A stretch of 64,000 nucleotides of DNA from Pseudomonas fluorescens. Lineage in GTDB: Bacteria; Pseudomonadota; Gammaproteobacteria; Pseudomonadales; Pseudomonadaceae. The stretch's first letter is position 1; every line of letters starts with the position of its first letter. The notes beneath the pieces are model-generated. The model was not told where the DNA came from. It made no database searches and worked only from the letters and a program-made list of their open reading frames with translations. Shown in pieces: positions 30,909 to 40,293 of the stretch. Location of the stretch: NCBI RefSeq assembly GCF_001307275.1, contig NZ_CP012831.1, positions 62,001 to 126,000 on the forward strand. The letters run 5' to 3'. The position numbers and the translations under genes are program-made.

Positions 30909-31829
30909 TTATTTTGGCATCAACGCCCCCGGCACCTGGATCACCCGGCTCGCCAACAGATGCCCCGACTCGGCCGCCTCCGCCGGAGTACCCCCCAGCA
31001 AGCGGCTCGCCAGGTACGCGGCACTGAATGAATCCCCCGCCGCCGTGGTGTCCACCACACGCTCGACCCGTTGGGCGGGAATCTCATAAGACTCGCCATC
31101 GCAACGAATCAGGCAGGCCTCGGCACCGCGCTTGAGCACCACCTCGGGCGTGCCGAGCTGCCCATAGGCGGCGAATACCGCGTCAGTGTCCGCATATCCG
31201 AACAGTGCCTGCTCGTCTTCCACCGTCAACAGCGCCAATTCCACGTAAGGCAGGACGCTGCGATACGCCGCCCGCGCCGCCTCGATCGAGGCCCAGAGTC
31301 TTGGCCGGTAATTATTGTCGAACACCACCTGGGCCCCGCGTCGACGGGCTTCGACCAGGGTTTCGATGAGCCTGGCGCGCCCCTGCTCACCGAGCACCGC
31401 CAGGGTCACGCCGCTGAAATACAGCACATCGTAATCCGGCAATGCCGCCAGGATCGGCGCGGCGGCCGGGGTGGTAAAACACTCGCGCACCGCCGCCTCG
31501 TTGCGCCAGTAGAGGAATCGCCGCTCGCCCGCCGCATCGGTCTGGATGCAATACAGACCCGGCAGGCGTCCAGGCAAGCGCTGGACCCGTTGCAGACCGA
31601 TGTTTTCTTCGGCCCAGCACTCACACATGGCATCGCTGAAACTGTCGTCGCCCAAGGCGGTGACGTAATCCACCGCGCCTCTGTTGCCCAAGGCGCGGGA
31701 CAGGTACACCGCAGTGTTCAGGGTATCGCCGCCGAAGCTTTGCAGCAGGCTGCCGTCGGCGCGTTGTTGCAGTTCGATCATGCATTCGCCGATCAGGGCG
31801 ATGCGGGGTTTCTGGGTGGGATTGCTCAT
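30909..31829 (-). CDS. kdgK: PfkB-family sugar kinase, 2-keto-3-deoxygluconate kinase-like
   Basis: The protein has 306 residues. PfkB ribokinase-family features: N-terminal IALIGECMIELQ, FGGDTLNTAVYLSRAL, and the C-terminal catalytic motif TTAAGDSFSAAYL with the base Asp. The GECMIEL start and FYWR segment are typical of 2-keto-3-deoxygluconate kinases. It would make KDPG for the Entner-Doudoroff pathway. It lies downstream of a PLP deaminase and RidA on the same strand (155-base gap holding a REPIN), which suggests that the deaminase product is KDG. Start at the ATG at 31829 with AGGATCACC ahead. Confidence 0.85.
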   Translation of the reverse strand: MSNPTQKPRIALIGECMIELQQRADGSLLQSFGGDTLNTAVYLSRALGNRGAVDYVTALGDDSFSDAMCECWAEENIGLQRVQRLPGRLPGLYCIQTDAAGERRFLYWRNEAAVRECFTTPAAAPILAALPDYDVLYFSGVTLAVLGEQGRARLIETLVEARRRGAQVVFDNNYRPRLWASIEAARAAYRSVLPYVELALLTVEDEQALFGYADTDAVFAAYGQLGTPEVVLKRGAEACLIRCDGESYEIPAQRVERVVDTTAAGDSFSAAYLASRLLGGTPAEAAESGHLLASRVIQVPGALMPK

Positions 31830-31869
31830 AGGTGATCCTGATATTTTGGTGGTGTCTGGAAGGTCGCTA

Positions 31870-31964
31870 ATCGCGGGCAAGCCTTGCTCCCACAGGGGAT
31901 CTTGGGCAAACACCAACTTTGTGTTCACAGTCGATCCGTGTGGGAGCAAGGCTTGCCCGCGATG
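31870..31964. repeat. REPIN, class GCAAGGCTTGCCCGCGAT
   Basis: Inverted pair of the second REP class between kdgK and the PLP enzyme gene. Confidence 0.92.
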
Positions 31965-31984
31965 GCCACAACCTGGTCCAACGA

Positions 31985-33202
31985 CTAGAAGCAAGTCTCC
32001 ATGCTCTCGACCACCCGCAACTGCTCATCCACCAGGCACCCCACCCGCCACTTGTCGAACGTCAGGCACGGGTGTGAAGTACCAAACGCAATGATGTCGC
32101 CCACACGCAGCTCAACCCCGGCCGCCACACTCATGAACGCATGCTGGTCCATCACCGCCGTCACCTTGCAACCGCTGACATCGTCACCCGGTACCGAATC
32201 CGATCCGGGCGTGTAGCGCTTGAGCGGCACCGGCAATCCGGCGTCGTAGGCCACGTCGCGCTTGCCCAGGGCGATCACCGCGAAGCCCGGCTCCGGCAGC
32301 GATTGCACATGAGCCCAGACTTCCAGGGCCGGACGCAGGCCTTCGTGCAGGTCGCTGCGGCGCTCCAGCACGCAGCACTGGGCTTCCTTGTAGATGCCAT
32401 GGTCATGGGCCACGTAACTGCCGGGACGCAGCACGCTGAGGAAACGCCCGTGGGCATTCTGGGCTTCGAAGGATTCGGCGATCAGGTCGTACCAGGCCGA
32501 ACCCGAGGCGGTGATGATCGGCTTGTCGATGGCAAAGGCATCGTCGTCCTGCAACTGCACCGCCAGCCGTACCAACGATGCCGCGAATGCGCGGATGCCA
32601 CTGATGGCGTGGTCGCCATGGATCACCCCTTCGTAGCCTTCGATACCGGTCAACGCCAGCGCCGGTTGACTGCGAATCGCCTCGGCCAGGGCCAACACCT
32701 CGGCCTCGGTCCGGCAGCCGCACCGACCACCGACCACGCCGTACTCGATCATCACGTTCAGCTTCATACCGCGCGAGGCGAAGAACGCCCCCAGGTCCGC
32801 GACGTTGTCCGGATGATCGACCATGCAATGGAATTCGAACGCCGGGTCGGCCAGCAGATCGGCGATCAGCGCCATGTTTGGCGTGCCCACCAGTTGGTTG
32901 GCCATCAGCACTCGACGAACGCCGTGGGCGTAAGCGGCACGGGTCTGCACGGCGGTGGCGAGGGTCAGGCCCCAGGCACCGGCATCGAGCTGGCGTCGAA
33001 ACAGCGCCGGGGTCATGCTGGTCTTGCCGTGGGGCGCCAGTTCGGCACCACTGTCGGTGACGAACGCTTGCATCCAGCGAATGTTGTGCTCCAGCGCCGC
33101 GCGGTGCAGCACCAACGCCGGCAGGCTGACGTCCTTGAGCAGATGAGCACCGACGGTGGCCGCACCCTTCTCTACGCCAGCATTGGGAATGACAGAAGAC
33201 AT
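31985..33202 (-). CDS. Fold-type III PLP amino acid deaminase/dehydratase (DSD1/D-threonine aldolase-like)
   Basis: The protein has 405 residues. The N-terminal alanine-racemase-like barrel has the PLP lysine K60 in APHGKTSMTP. The C-terminal beta domain has metal-ligand candidates in MDQHAFM and GTSHPC, as in D-serine dehydratase DSD1 and related enzymes. It removes ammonia from a beta-hydroxy D-amino acid to give a 2-oxo acid. The neighbours (KDG kinase, RidA, amino acid importer) point to D-glucosaminate as a candidate substrate, a reaction known biochemically in P. fluorescens. D-serine or D-threo-hydroxyaspartate remain possible. Confidence 0.82.
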   Translation of the reverse strand: MSSVIPNAGVEKGAATVGAHLLKDVSLPALVLHRAALEHNIRWMQAFVTDSGAELAPHGKTSMTPALFRRQLDAGAWGLTLATAVQTRAAYAHGVRRVLMANQLVGTPNMALIADLLADPAFEFHCMVDHPDNVADLGAFFASRGMKLNVMIEYGVVGGRCGCRTEAEVLALAEAIRSQPALALTGIEGYEGVIHGDHAISGIRAFAASLVRLAVQLQDDDAFAIDKPIITASGSAWYDLIAESFEAQNAHGRFLSVLRPGSYVAHDHGIYKEAQCCVLERRSDLHEGLRPALEVWAHVQSLPEPGFAVIALGKRDVAYDAGLPVPLKRYTPGSDSVPGDDVSGCKVTAVMDQHAFMSVAAGVELRVGDIIAFGTSHPCLTFDKWRVGCLVDEQLRVVESMETCF

Positions 33203-33243
33203 GTTCGTACTCCTCGCACGCGGCCGCTCGCAGCCGCAGTTAT

Positions 33244-34008
33244 CTATTCATTGATGCGCCGGGCCAGGTTGTTGGCGCTTTCGATCAGCACCCGGCGGTA
33301 GTCGGCGTAATTGTTCTTGGCGTCGGCCCGAGGGGCGACGATGCACAGGGTGGCGATGGCCACGCCGCCGGGGTCTTTGACCGGTGCGGCGAAGCAGTGG
33401 GTGAAGGTGTCGGCGACGCTGTCGAAAGAGAAGAACCCATCGAGGCCGGCCTGGCGGATTTCCCCGAGGAATTGCTCCAGGGGCAAGCGCTCGCCGTCCG
33501 GCAAAATGAAGTCGTCGGGGTCGATCAGGTCGACGATCTGTTGGTCGCTCAAATGCGCCAGCAACAGGCGCCCGGACGCCGTCCACGGGATTGGCGCGTT
33601 TTCACCGATGTCCGATGAAATGCGGAAATGCCGCTCGCCTTCCTTCATCAGCGCGACGGTGTATTTACGCCCGTTGAGCAGGCACATCTGCGCCGTTTCG
33701 CGGGTCTGGCGCACGATCTCCTGCAAGGCCTGGTCAGCCTCGCGGCTCAGGTCGAAATGCCGCAGGTGCGCCTGCCCGAGGAAATACAACTGGCGCCCCA
33801 GGTAGACGTGACCGTCCTTGCCCACCGGCTCGAGGATGCGGCGCTCCAGCAGCGACGCCACCAGTTCATAGACCGTGGACTTGGGGCTGCCGATGCCGCT
33901 GGCGATATCGTTCGGGCGCAGCGGCTGGCCGATTTCCTTGAGGAAATCGAGGATATCGAACGCCCGATCCAGTCCCCGGGCCCGGCGTTTGATGGTGTCT
34001 TCGGTCAT
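33244..34008 (-). CDS. IclR-family transcriptional regulator
   Basis: The protein has 254 residues: an N-terminal winged helix-turn-helix (about 8-70; GSPKSTVYELVASLLERR) and a C-terminal effector-binding domain (about 80-250). IclR regulators usually control an adjacent catabolic operon in response to a small-molecule acid. It is encoded within the cluster, 41 bases upstream of the PLP enzyme, so it probably regulates the importer, RidA, deaminase and kinase genes. The ATG at 34008 (MTEDTIKRRARG) has AGGA upstream; the open frame extends 42 bases further. Confidence 0.9.
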   Translation of the reverse strand: MTEDTIKRRARGLDRAFDILDFLKEIGQPLRPNDIASGIGSPKSTVYELVASLLERRILEPVGKDGHVYLGRQLYFLGQAHLRHFDLSREADQALQEIVRQTRETAQMCLLNGRKYTVALMKEGERHFRISSDIGENAPIPWTASGRLLLAHLSDQQIVDLIDPDDFILPDGERLPLEQFLGEIRQAGLDGFFSFDSVADTFTHCFAAPVKDPGGVAIATLCIVAPRADAKNNYADYRRVLIESANNLARRINE

Positions 34009-34068
34009 GTCTCTGGTTCCTGAATTCAATCGTAGGTGCATGTTTTTCATTGTGACGAAAATGCTTTT

Positions 34069-34164
34069 GTGGCGAGGGAGCTTGCTCCCGCTCGGCTGCG
34101 CAGCAGTCGCTTGTCACTTATCGGGCCTGCTTCGCAGGCCAGCGGGAGCAAGCTCCCTCGCCAC
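34069..34164. repeat. REPIN, class GCGAGGGAGCTTGCTCCCGCT
   Basis: Inverted pair of the third REP class between ridA and the IclR regulator gene. Confidence 0.92.
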
Positions 34165-34222
34165 GATAGGCGTGCTCATCAAGATGAATCAAACAGGCCT
34201 TGAAGGACAGTCCTACACCGAA

Positions 34223-34612
34223 TCAGGCCTTTTTCTTGTAGGCCACACAATCGATCTCGACCTTGCAATCGACCATCATGCTCGCCTGCACGCAGGCCCT
34301 GGCCGGGGCGTGTTCAGGACTGAAGTACTCGCCGAACACCTTGTTGAAACTCCAGAAATCCCGCGGGTCATCCAACCACACGCCGCAGCGCACCACGTCC
34401 TTGAGCTCATAACCGGCCTCTTCGAGAATGGCGACCAGGTTCTTCATGGTCTGGTGGGTCTGCTCGACGATCCCGCCGACAATGATCTCGCCATTCACCG
34501 CCGGTACCTGGCCGGACACATGCAGCCAGCCATCGGCCTCCACGGCGCGGGCGAATGGCCGTGGCTGGCCGCCGCCTGCGGAGCTGCCGGTGCCGTAGCG
34601 CGTAATGCTCAT
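34223..34612 (-). CDS. RidA-family enamine/imine deaminase
   Basis: This 129-residue single-domain protein has the RidA fold signature HVSGQVPAVNGE, the conserved catalytic arginine in PARACVQ and the C-terminal VEIDCVAY. RidA proteins hydrolyse the 2-aminoacrylate-type enamine/imine intermediates released by PLP dehydratases. Placement between an amino acid importer (25 bases upstream) and a PLP deaminase fits that role exactly. Confidence 0.9.
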   Translation of the reverse strand: MSITRYGTGSSAGGGQPRPFARAVEADGWLHVSGQVPAVNGEIIVGGIVEQTHQTMKNLVAILEEAGYELKDVVRCGVWLDDPRDFWSFNKVFGEYFSPEHAPARACVQASMMVDCKVEIDCVAYKKKA

Positions 34613-34637
34613 GGGTGTTTCTCCTTACTGAATAAAA

Positions 34638-35429
34638 TTAAAAACGGGTGTTCTTGAGGAATTCCGCCAACCGCGGCGATTGCGGCCGCTCGAACAGTTC
34701 CTTCGGTGGACCCTGCTCTTCGATGCGCCCTTGGTTCATGAACACGATCTTGTCGGAGACCTCGAAGGCAAAGCGCATTTCGTGGGTCACCAGCAGCATG
34801 GTCATGCCGTCCTCGGCCAGGCCCTTGATCACGTTCAACACCTCGCCGACCAGCTCCGGGTCCAGGGCCGAAGTCACTTCGTCGAACAGCATCAGGCTGG
34901 GGTTCATGGCAATCGCCCGGGCAATCGCCACGCGCTGCTGCTGGCCACCGGACAACTGGCCGGGAAAGTGATCGCGCCGTTCCAGCAGACCGACCCGCTC
35001 CAGCCATTTCTCGGCCAGGGCCACCGCTTCGTCCTTGGGCAGTTTTTTCACTTTCAGCAAGCCCAGGGTGACGTTCTGCAACGCGGTCAGGTGGGGAAAC
35101 AGGTTGAATTGCTGGAAGGCCATTCCGGTCATGGCACGGTGCCGGGCGATGAGCTTCTCGGGGTGGCGCACACGCTTGCCGTCGATGTCGTCATAGCCAA
35201 TGGACTCGCCGTCGAGCACAATCTGCCCGCCCTGGAATTCTTCGAGCATGTTGACGCAGCGCAGCAGCGTGGTCTTGCCCGAACCGCTGGAGCCGATCAG
35301 CGTGACCACGTTGCCGCGCTGCATGCTCAGGTCCACGCCCTTGAGCACTTCCAGCGGGCCGTATTGTTTGCGCAGGCCGCGAATGTCCAACAGCGGTTGA
35401 GTGTTGGAAGGAGTCGAAATATCAGTCAT
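34638..35429 (-). CDS. Amino acid ABC transporter, ATP-binding protein
   Basis: The protein has 263 residues: Walker [10 protein letters not shown], signature LSGGQQQR, Walker [13 protein letters not shown] and H-loop VTHEM. It is of the polar amino acid (HisP/GlnQ) class. Its start overlaps the upstream permease stop by four bases (ATGA), so they are translationally coupled. It energises the importer encoded by the next three genes. Confidence 0.94.
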   Translation of the reverse strand: MTDISTPSNTQPLLDIRGLRKQYGPLEVLKGVDLSMQRGNVVTLIGSSGSGKTTLLRCVNMLEEFQGGQIVLDGESIGYDDIDGKRVRHPEKLIARHRAMTGMAFQQFNLFPHLTALQNVTLGLLKVKKLPKDEAVALAEKWLERVGLLERRDHFPGQLSGGQQQRVAIARAIAMNPSLMLFDEVTSALDPELVGEVLNVIKGLAEDGMTMLLVTHEMRFAFEVSDKIVFMNQGRIEEQGPPKELFERPQSPRLAEFLKNTRF

Positions 35430-36088
35430 GGCAAGGCCACCCGCTTTTCAATGTGTCGCCCGAGCAATTCGATGGCGTAATTGATGATGAAAAAGAGAAA
35501 CCCGGCGAACAGGTAAAACTCCAGGGTCATGAAGGTCCGGGCGATGATCTGCTGGGTGCTGAGCAGCAGTTCGGCGACGCCGATCACCGACAACAGGGTC
35601 GAGGCCTTGACAATCTCGGTAGAGGAATTGACCCAGGTCGGCAGGATCTGCCGCAACGCCTGGGGCAACAGCACATAGCCCAGCGACTGGTAGAACGTCA
35701 GGCCGATGGCCTGGCTCGCTTCCATCTGCCCACGGGGCAGCGCCTGCAAGGCACCACGCACGATCTCGGCCACATGGGAGCCGCAGAACAGCGTCAGGCC
35801 CAGCACGCCGGCCTGGAATGCGCCGATCTGCCAGCCCAGGGCCGGGGCCATGTAGAAGCAGGCCAGCACCAGCACGAACACCGGCGTGCCGCGGATCAGG
35901 TCGACGTAAAAGCGAAACGGCGCGCGCATCCAGGTCCGGCCATAGGTCAGCACCAGGCCGGCGACCAGGCCGATCAGCGTGCCCAACACAATCGCCAACA
36001 GCGAACACTGCACACTGGTCAGGAAACCGGCCCACAGGGTGTCCCGGGCGACCCATAACTCATGCAACCAACTGGGTGATTCGTACAT
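35426..36088 (-). CDS. Amino acid ABC transporter permease
   Basis: This 220-residue HisM/GlnP-type permease has about five membrane segments and the cytoplasmic EAA-type loop ([26 protein letters not shown] shortened here to its core [10 protein letters not shown]). It pairs with the permease encoded immediately upstream (9-base gap). Confidence 0.93.
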   Translation of the reverse strand: MYESPSWLHELWVARDTLWAGFLTSVQCSLLAIVLGTLIGLVAGLVLTYGRTWMRAPFRFYVDLIRGTPVFVLVLACFYMAPALGWQIGAFQAGVLGLTLFCGSHVAEIVRGALQALPRGQMEASQAIGLTFYQSLGYVLLPQALRQILPTWVNSSTEIVKASTLLSVIGVAELLLSTQQIIARTFMTLEFYLFAGFLFFIINYAIELLGRHIEKRVALP

Positions 36089-36097
36089 GGGAGACTC

Positions 36098-36760
36098 CTA
36101 ACGGCGGATCGCCAGGCGCTGCTCGAAATACCGCAGCACCATGGCAATGAGGTAACAGGCCGCGACATACAGGGCCGTGGTCACCAGCCAGGTTTCGATC
36201 ACCCGGTAGCTCTCCACGTTGATCTTGCGGGCGTAATAGGTCAGCTCCGGCACGGCGATCGCCGCCGCCAGGGAGGTGTCCTTGAACAGCGAAATGAAGT
36301 TGTTCGACAAGGCCGGCAACACGTTGCGCAGCATCACCGGCACGGTGACGTAGGCCTTCACCTGCCACTCGCCCAGGCCGATGGCCAGCCCCGCTTCCCG
36401 CTGCCCCTTGTGAATGCTCAACAGCCCGCCGCGGAACACTTCGGTCAGGTAGGCCCCGGCGTACAACGAGAGGGTGATGACGAACGACGGCAGCTTGTCC
36501 AGGCGGATGCCCAGGCTCGGCAAGGCGAAGTAGATCAACAGGATCAACACCAGGATCGGTGTATTGCGGATCACCGTGACATACACCGACGCCAGCACCC
36601 GCAGGACCCGATGTTTGCTGAGCAGCGCGAACGCCATGGCCAGGCCGATCACGCAACCGATGGCGATCGACACCAGCGCCAGGGAAAGCCCCAGGCCCAG
36701 TCCCGCCAGCAAGGTGTCGAAATCGCGCCAGACGGCGGCAAAGTTCAACTGATAATTCAT
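36098..36760 (-). CDS. Amino acid ABC transporter permease
   Basis: This second HisQ/GlnP-type permease has 220 residues and carries the EAA-type loop (REAGLAIGLGEWQVKAYV). The two permeases are related in length and layout, forming the usual heterodimeric channel. The operon order is binding protein, this permease, second permease, ATPase, ridA. Confidence 0.93.
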   Translation of the reverse strand: MNYQLNFAAVWRDFDTLLAGLGLGLSLALVSIAIGCVIGLAMAFALLSKHRVLRVLASVYVTVIRNTPILVLILLIYFALPSLGIRLDKLPSFVITLSLYAGAYLTEVFRGGLLSIHKGQREAGLAIGLGEWQVKAYVTVPVMLRNVLPALSNNFISLFKDTSLAAAIAVPELTYYARKINVESYRVIETWLVTTALYVAACYLIAMVLRYFEQRLAIRR

Positions 36761-36814
36761 GGTCGGCAGTACCTTCGACGAAGCGCCCGCAAGGGGCGCC
36801 CCGGGCTCACAGGG

Positions 36815-37663
36815 TCATTTGAATTCAACGGGGAAACCAATCGCCGGCGACGGCAGCTCGACGCCGAACCACTGCTTGAACGACGCCGCGTAGGTAGGGA
36901 ATTCCACGCCGGTCATGGCTTCATGCAAGGTGGTGTTGACGAAGTTCAGCCAGTCCTGGTCGCCGCGCTTGACCGCACAGGCGTAGGTTTGCGGGCTCCA
37001 GGCATAGGCCGGGCTGCGGTAGCGCCCAGGGTTCTGCACCATCAGGTACTTGACCGAGGACTGGTCGGTGGCGGCAGCATCGGCGCGTCCGGAGTTCACC
37101 GCCTGGTACATCAAATCGACGCTGTCGTACTGGTCGACCTTGGCCTTGGGCAGCGCCTGGTGCACCAATTCTTCGGCGTAGACGTTCTGCAGCACCGCCA
37201 CGGTGACGTCATCGCCCGCGGCCTTGAGGTCTTCGATTTCCTTGTACTTGCTGTTGGCCGGCAGCAGCAGGCCGACGCCTTCGCGGTAGTACGGCAGGGT
37301 GAACGCCACTTGCTGGGCGCGACTGGCAGTGACGGTGATGAACTGGCAGCTCATGTCGACCTTGTCGGTCAGCAGGTTGGGAATCCGCGCATCGGACGAC
37401 TGCACCACGAACTCGACCTTCTCCGGGTCATTGAACAGGCCCTTGGCAACCATGCGCGCGATATCGATATCAAAGCCCTGCAACTTGCCATCCGCTCCCT
37501 GGAAGTGCCACGGCGCATTGGTACTGCCCGTGCCCACGATCAATTTCCCCCGCTGCAGCACGCTGTCCAGCTTGCTGTCGGCCGCCTGGGCGACACCCAT
37601 GGCAGCCGTCGTGGCCGCGAAGAGAAAAACACACGCTTTGAACAAGGAAGGTCGGCGTTGCAT
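36815..37663 (-). CDS. Amino acid ABC transporter, substrate-binding protein (family 3)
   Basis: The protein has 282 residues with a signal peptide (MQRRPSLFKACVFLFAATTA, cleavage near AQA-AD). The mature part starts with the typical SKLDSVLQRGKLIVGTG and has the ligand-site pattern GFDIDIARMVAKGLF. It would bind an amino acid-like solute in the periplasm. The ATG at 37663 has GGAG 8 bases upstream; a GTG three codons earlier is less likely. It is the first gene of the transport operon. Ligand unknown; the cluster suggests an amino sugar acid. Confidence 0.92.
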   Translation of the reverse strand: MQRRPSLFKACVFLFAATTAAMGVAQAADSKLDSVLQRGKLIVGTGSTNAPWHFQGADGKLQGFDIDIARMVAKGLFNDPEKVEFVVQSSDARIPNLLTDKVDMSCQFITVTASRAQQVAFTLPYYREGVGLLLPANSKYKEIEDLKAAGDDVTVAVLQNVYAEELVHQALPKAKVDQYDSVDLMYQAVNSGRADAAATDQSSVKYLMVQNPGRYRSPAYAWSPQTYACAVKRGDQDWLNFVNTTLHEAMTGVEFPTYAASFKQWFGVELPSPAIGFPVEFK

Positions 37664-37947
37664 GGCAAGCACTCCAGAATGAGTTTATTCCGCTATACCG
37701 GAACATGGTATGTAACAACGGAATAGACAGCAGAAAGTGTGCCACAGGCTTGGAGCGCATGGGTGAGAAAAATGGAAAGTCAGGGAAATCAGGGAGATGG
37801 GAAAAACAGAGGCAATGGATGGGGGCTTGGAACCGTGCCGAGATTGCTACCGTTGGCCACGGCGAGCGGGTAACAAGGCCCCATGCCGGGTACTCGGCGC
37901 ACCTGGCGCACTGAAACGGAGCCACCTGGAGTTATAAATGGATACCC

Positions 37948-38035
37948 GTGGGAGCGAGCTTGCTCGCGATAGCGGTGTATCAGTCAATGTTGATGTTGAC
38001 TGACCTGACGCTATCGCGAGCAAGCTCGCTCCCAC
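37948..38035. repeat. REPIN, class GCGAGCTTGCTCGCGAT
   Basis: Near-perfect inverted REP pair. The rest of the 37664-38055 gap holds no recognisable gene. Confidence 0.92.
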
Positions 38036-38055
38036 TGTTCGGCGGTGTGCCTGGT

Positions 38056-38397
38056 CTATTTGCGCTTGTAGCTCTTGCTGCCGCCAGGTGTGAGGCAATA
38101 GACCCCGCCCCGGGGGCCGACGCAGTAATTGCCACTGCCGCATTGGCAACCGTCGGCGGACTTGAGCAGCGACTGCGGGCGCGCCTCGTTCCGAAGCCCC
38201 AGCACAGCGGAACAGGACTTCTTCGAAGCACTGATGGAGCCGTCGTTGCAGAGGAAGGTATCGCCGTCACATCCGGCAATACCGCCCTTGCGCCCGGAAC
38301 ACGGTTGATTGGCAGCAAAGGTCGAAGTGCCCAGGGCCAACAACAGGATCGCGACACAGGTGCGAAGTAAAGCGGACGTTCCGTGATAGCGTTTCAT
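38056..38397 (-). CDS. Small exported Cys-rich protein of unknown function
   Basis: The protein has 113 residues with a good signal peptide (RTCVAILLLALGTSTFA, cut near FAA-NQ). The mature part of about 84 residues carries about eight cysteines (for example QPCSGRKGGIAGC, FLCNDG, KKSC, GCQCGSGNYC, VYCLTPGG) and a basic tail KSYKRK. The cysteines suggest disulfides in the periplasm or outside the cell. I do not recognise a characterised family. Confidence 0.72.
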   Translation of the reverse strand: MKRYHGTSALLRTCVAILLLALGTSTFAANQPCSGRKGGIAGCDGDTFLCNDGSISASKKSCSAVLGLRNEARPQSLLKSADGCQCGSGNYCVGPRGGVYCLTPGGSKSYKRK

Positions 38398-38452
38398 GAC
38401 AGCTTCCTGGCTGATAGATGGCCCTATGCTAGCACCTGATCATCTGCTGCGC

Positions 38453-40099
38453 CTAACGCCCGCAAAACCTCACCCTGGACAACATCCGCAAATCGCCCTC
38501 GCGGTAATAGTCATCACTCCAGCTGTCATCCACTGCCAGTGGCCTGACCTGCTTGAGGGCGAGTTTTTTCGCGAAGTAACGAAAGCGGTAATGCTCATAG
38601 AAACGCAGCAGTTCCAGCCCGTAGCGGTCGGCCAGGTCGGTATTGCCCTGAATGATCAGGTAGTTCTCGTCGTTGCCGCTGCTGGCGGCGGCACTGAGGT
38701 TGTGGCTGCCGCTGAGGATGGTCGGCGTGTCACTGGTGAAGTCGGTGACGATGGCTTTGGTGTGCACCAGTAGATTGCCCTTCTGGCCTTTCATGTTTTC
38801 CCGCAGCCAGCCTTCCAGACCGGTGTTGAGCAACGCGGTGGCGGCGAATTCGGCGGTGCGGTCGGCATGAAAGCCGGTGATGCGGCTCTTGGTGTTTTGC
38901 AGGCCGTAGCGCAACACGTCGTCATTGGGCTGGCCGAGCAAGGCGTCGAGGATGCGGTCGGGCAACACAAAGGCGGTGACGAACAACAGGTCCTTTCGCG
39001 CCCCCTTGATGATGTCGACGAAGCGATCCAGATCGCCCTCCCCGGTGCGTGGCGAGAACCCGGCGAACAACGCTTCTTGCGGGGCCATGGCATTGTTCAG
39101 GGTCAGCCACTGGCGAGTGGCATCGACGTCCTGGGGCGTTGCCCAGATTTGCTCGAATACCTGGGAATAGCTGCTGCTGATCCGCGGGTCGTCCAGCACA
39201 TGCACGACGTTGGCCTGGCGGTAGACACCGTTGGCGGTGAAGTTGGTGCTGCCGCACAGCACGGCTTCAGGTTGCAATGAGCCGCTGGCCTCCACCTTGC
39301 TCAGCACCATGAACTTGTTATGGAAAATGTTGTGGGTGATCCGCCCACGTTTGTTGGCCGCCGGCATGTTCTCGAGGCTGGCTTCGTTGCGCGCCGTGGT
39401 GTCGTCTCCCGGCTCGGCGTGATACAGCACCCGCACCCGGGCGCCGCGAGCGTGAGCGGCAGTCACCGCGTCGACGATCACCGGCAATTCGTATTCATAG
39501 ATGGCGACGTCCAAGGCCCAGCGGGCATCCAGCGCCCGGTCGATGAAACCGGTCAAGCGACCCAGCAAGCCGTTTTCCAACCAGCGACGTGGTGCGTCGG
39601 GCCAGTCATCGATGGACAGGTGCTTGTTGGCATTGAGCAACGCGTCCACTTCGGGAAACTTGCGCTGGAACGCCTGGCTGGCGGCCACGGCACGGTTGAA
39701 GATGACCCGCTGGTCGACCGGCTGCCCGTCGTCGCTGGTGACGGTGACGGCCAGGGATTCGCCCAATTGCGGCGAATCGGGGCTGCCATAGGCCAGGTGC
39801 ACGCGATAGTGGATCGTCACGCCGGGGTTGACGGCGTAGTCGGCCCAGCGAAATTTCTGCAGGGGCGCCTTGTCGCTGGGGGTGGCGTGGAACTGGGGAA
39901 AGGTGTGGGCCTTGTCGGGGAACGTCAGGCTGTTGAACAGGAACAGCCAGGGCTTGTCCCCCTGCTGTTTCTCGATGGCAAAACCCAGCAAGCCCTTGCG
40001 CCGGGGTTCGGCCAGGTCCATGGCGAGCAGCACGCCGTTGGTGCCGGCATAGGCCTTGACCCGAAAATCGTCCTGGGCGTTGGTGACGAGTACGCGCAT
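38453..40099 (-). CDS. Phospholipase D-family protein with two HKD-type motifs
   Basis: The protein has 548 residues. An N-terminal beta-rich domain of about 150 residues precedes the PLD fold. The second catalytic motif is complete (HTKAIVTD followed by SGSHNLS). The first reads HNKFMVLS followed by CGSTNFT, so the usual Asp of HxKx4D is Ser. It may be a phosphodiesterase (phospholipase or nuclease). The altered first motif is unusual but the His and Lys that act in catalysis remain. No signal peptide is visible. Monocistronic. Confidence 0.8.
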   Translation of the reverse strand: MRVLVTNAQDDFRVKAYAGTNGVLLAMDLAEPRRKGLLGFAIEKQQGDKPWLFLFNSLTFPDKAHTFPQFHATPSDKAPLQKFRWADYAVNPGVTIHYRVHLAYGSPDSPQLGESLAVTVTSDDGQPVDQRVIFNRAVAASQAFQRKFPEVDALLNANKHLSIDDWPDAPRRWLENGLLGRLTGFIDRALDARWALDVAIYEYELPVIVDAVTAAHARGARVRVLYHAEPGDDTTARNEASLENMPAANKRGRITHNIFHNKFMVLSKVEASGSLQPEAVLCGSTNFTANGVYRQANVVHVLDDPRISSSYSQVFEQIWATPQDVDATRQWLTLNNAMAPQEALFAGFSPRTGEGDLDRFVDIIKGARKDLLFVTAFVLPDRILDALLGQPNDDVLRYGLQNTKSRITGFHADRTAEFAATALLNTGLEGWLRENMKGQKGNLLVHTKAIVTDFTSDTPTILSGSHNLSAAASSGNDENYLIIQGNTDLADRYGLELLRFYEHYRFRYFAKKLALKQVRPLAVDDSWSDDYYREGDLRMLSRVRFCGR

Positions 40100-40180
40100 G
40101 GTTCACTCCTGTGAGGGGCTGCTTGAGCATAGTGCAGTGATGCGGGTCAGGTGGGCAGGTCATGGGAACCGAGGGGATGC

Positions 40181-40269
40181 CATCGCGAGCAAGCTCGCTC
40201 CCACAGGGGGCCGGGTGTTCATCATTCATGTGTTCACAAAACAGTGTGGGAGCGAGCTTGCTCGCGATG
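40181..40269. repeat. REPIN, class GCGAGCTTGCTCGCGAT
   Basis: Inverted REP pair between the PLD gene and the end of the cobaltochelatase-associated VWA gene. Confidence 0.92.
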
Positions 40270-40293
40270 GGGCCCTGACAGTCACAGAACCTT

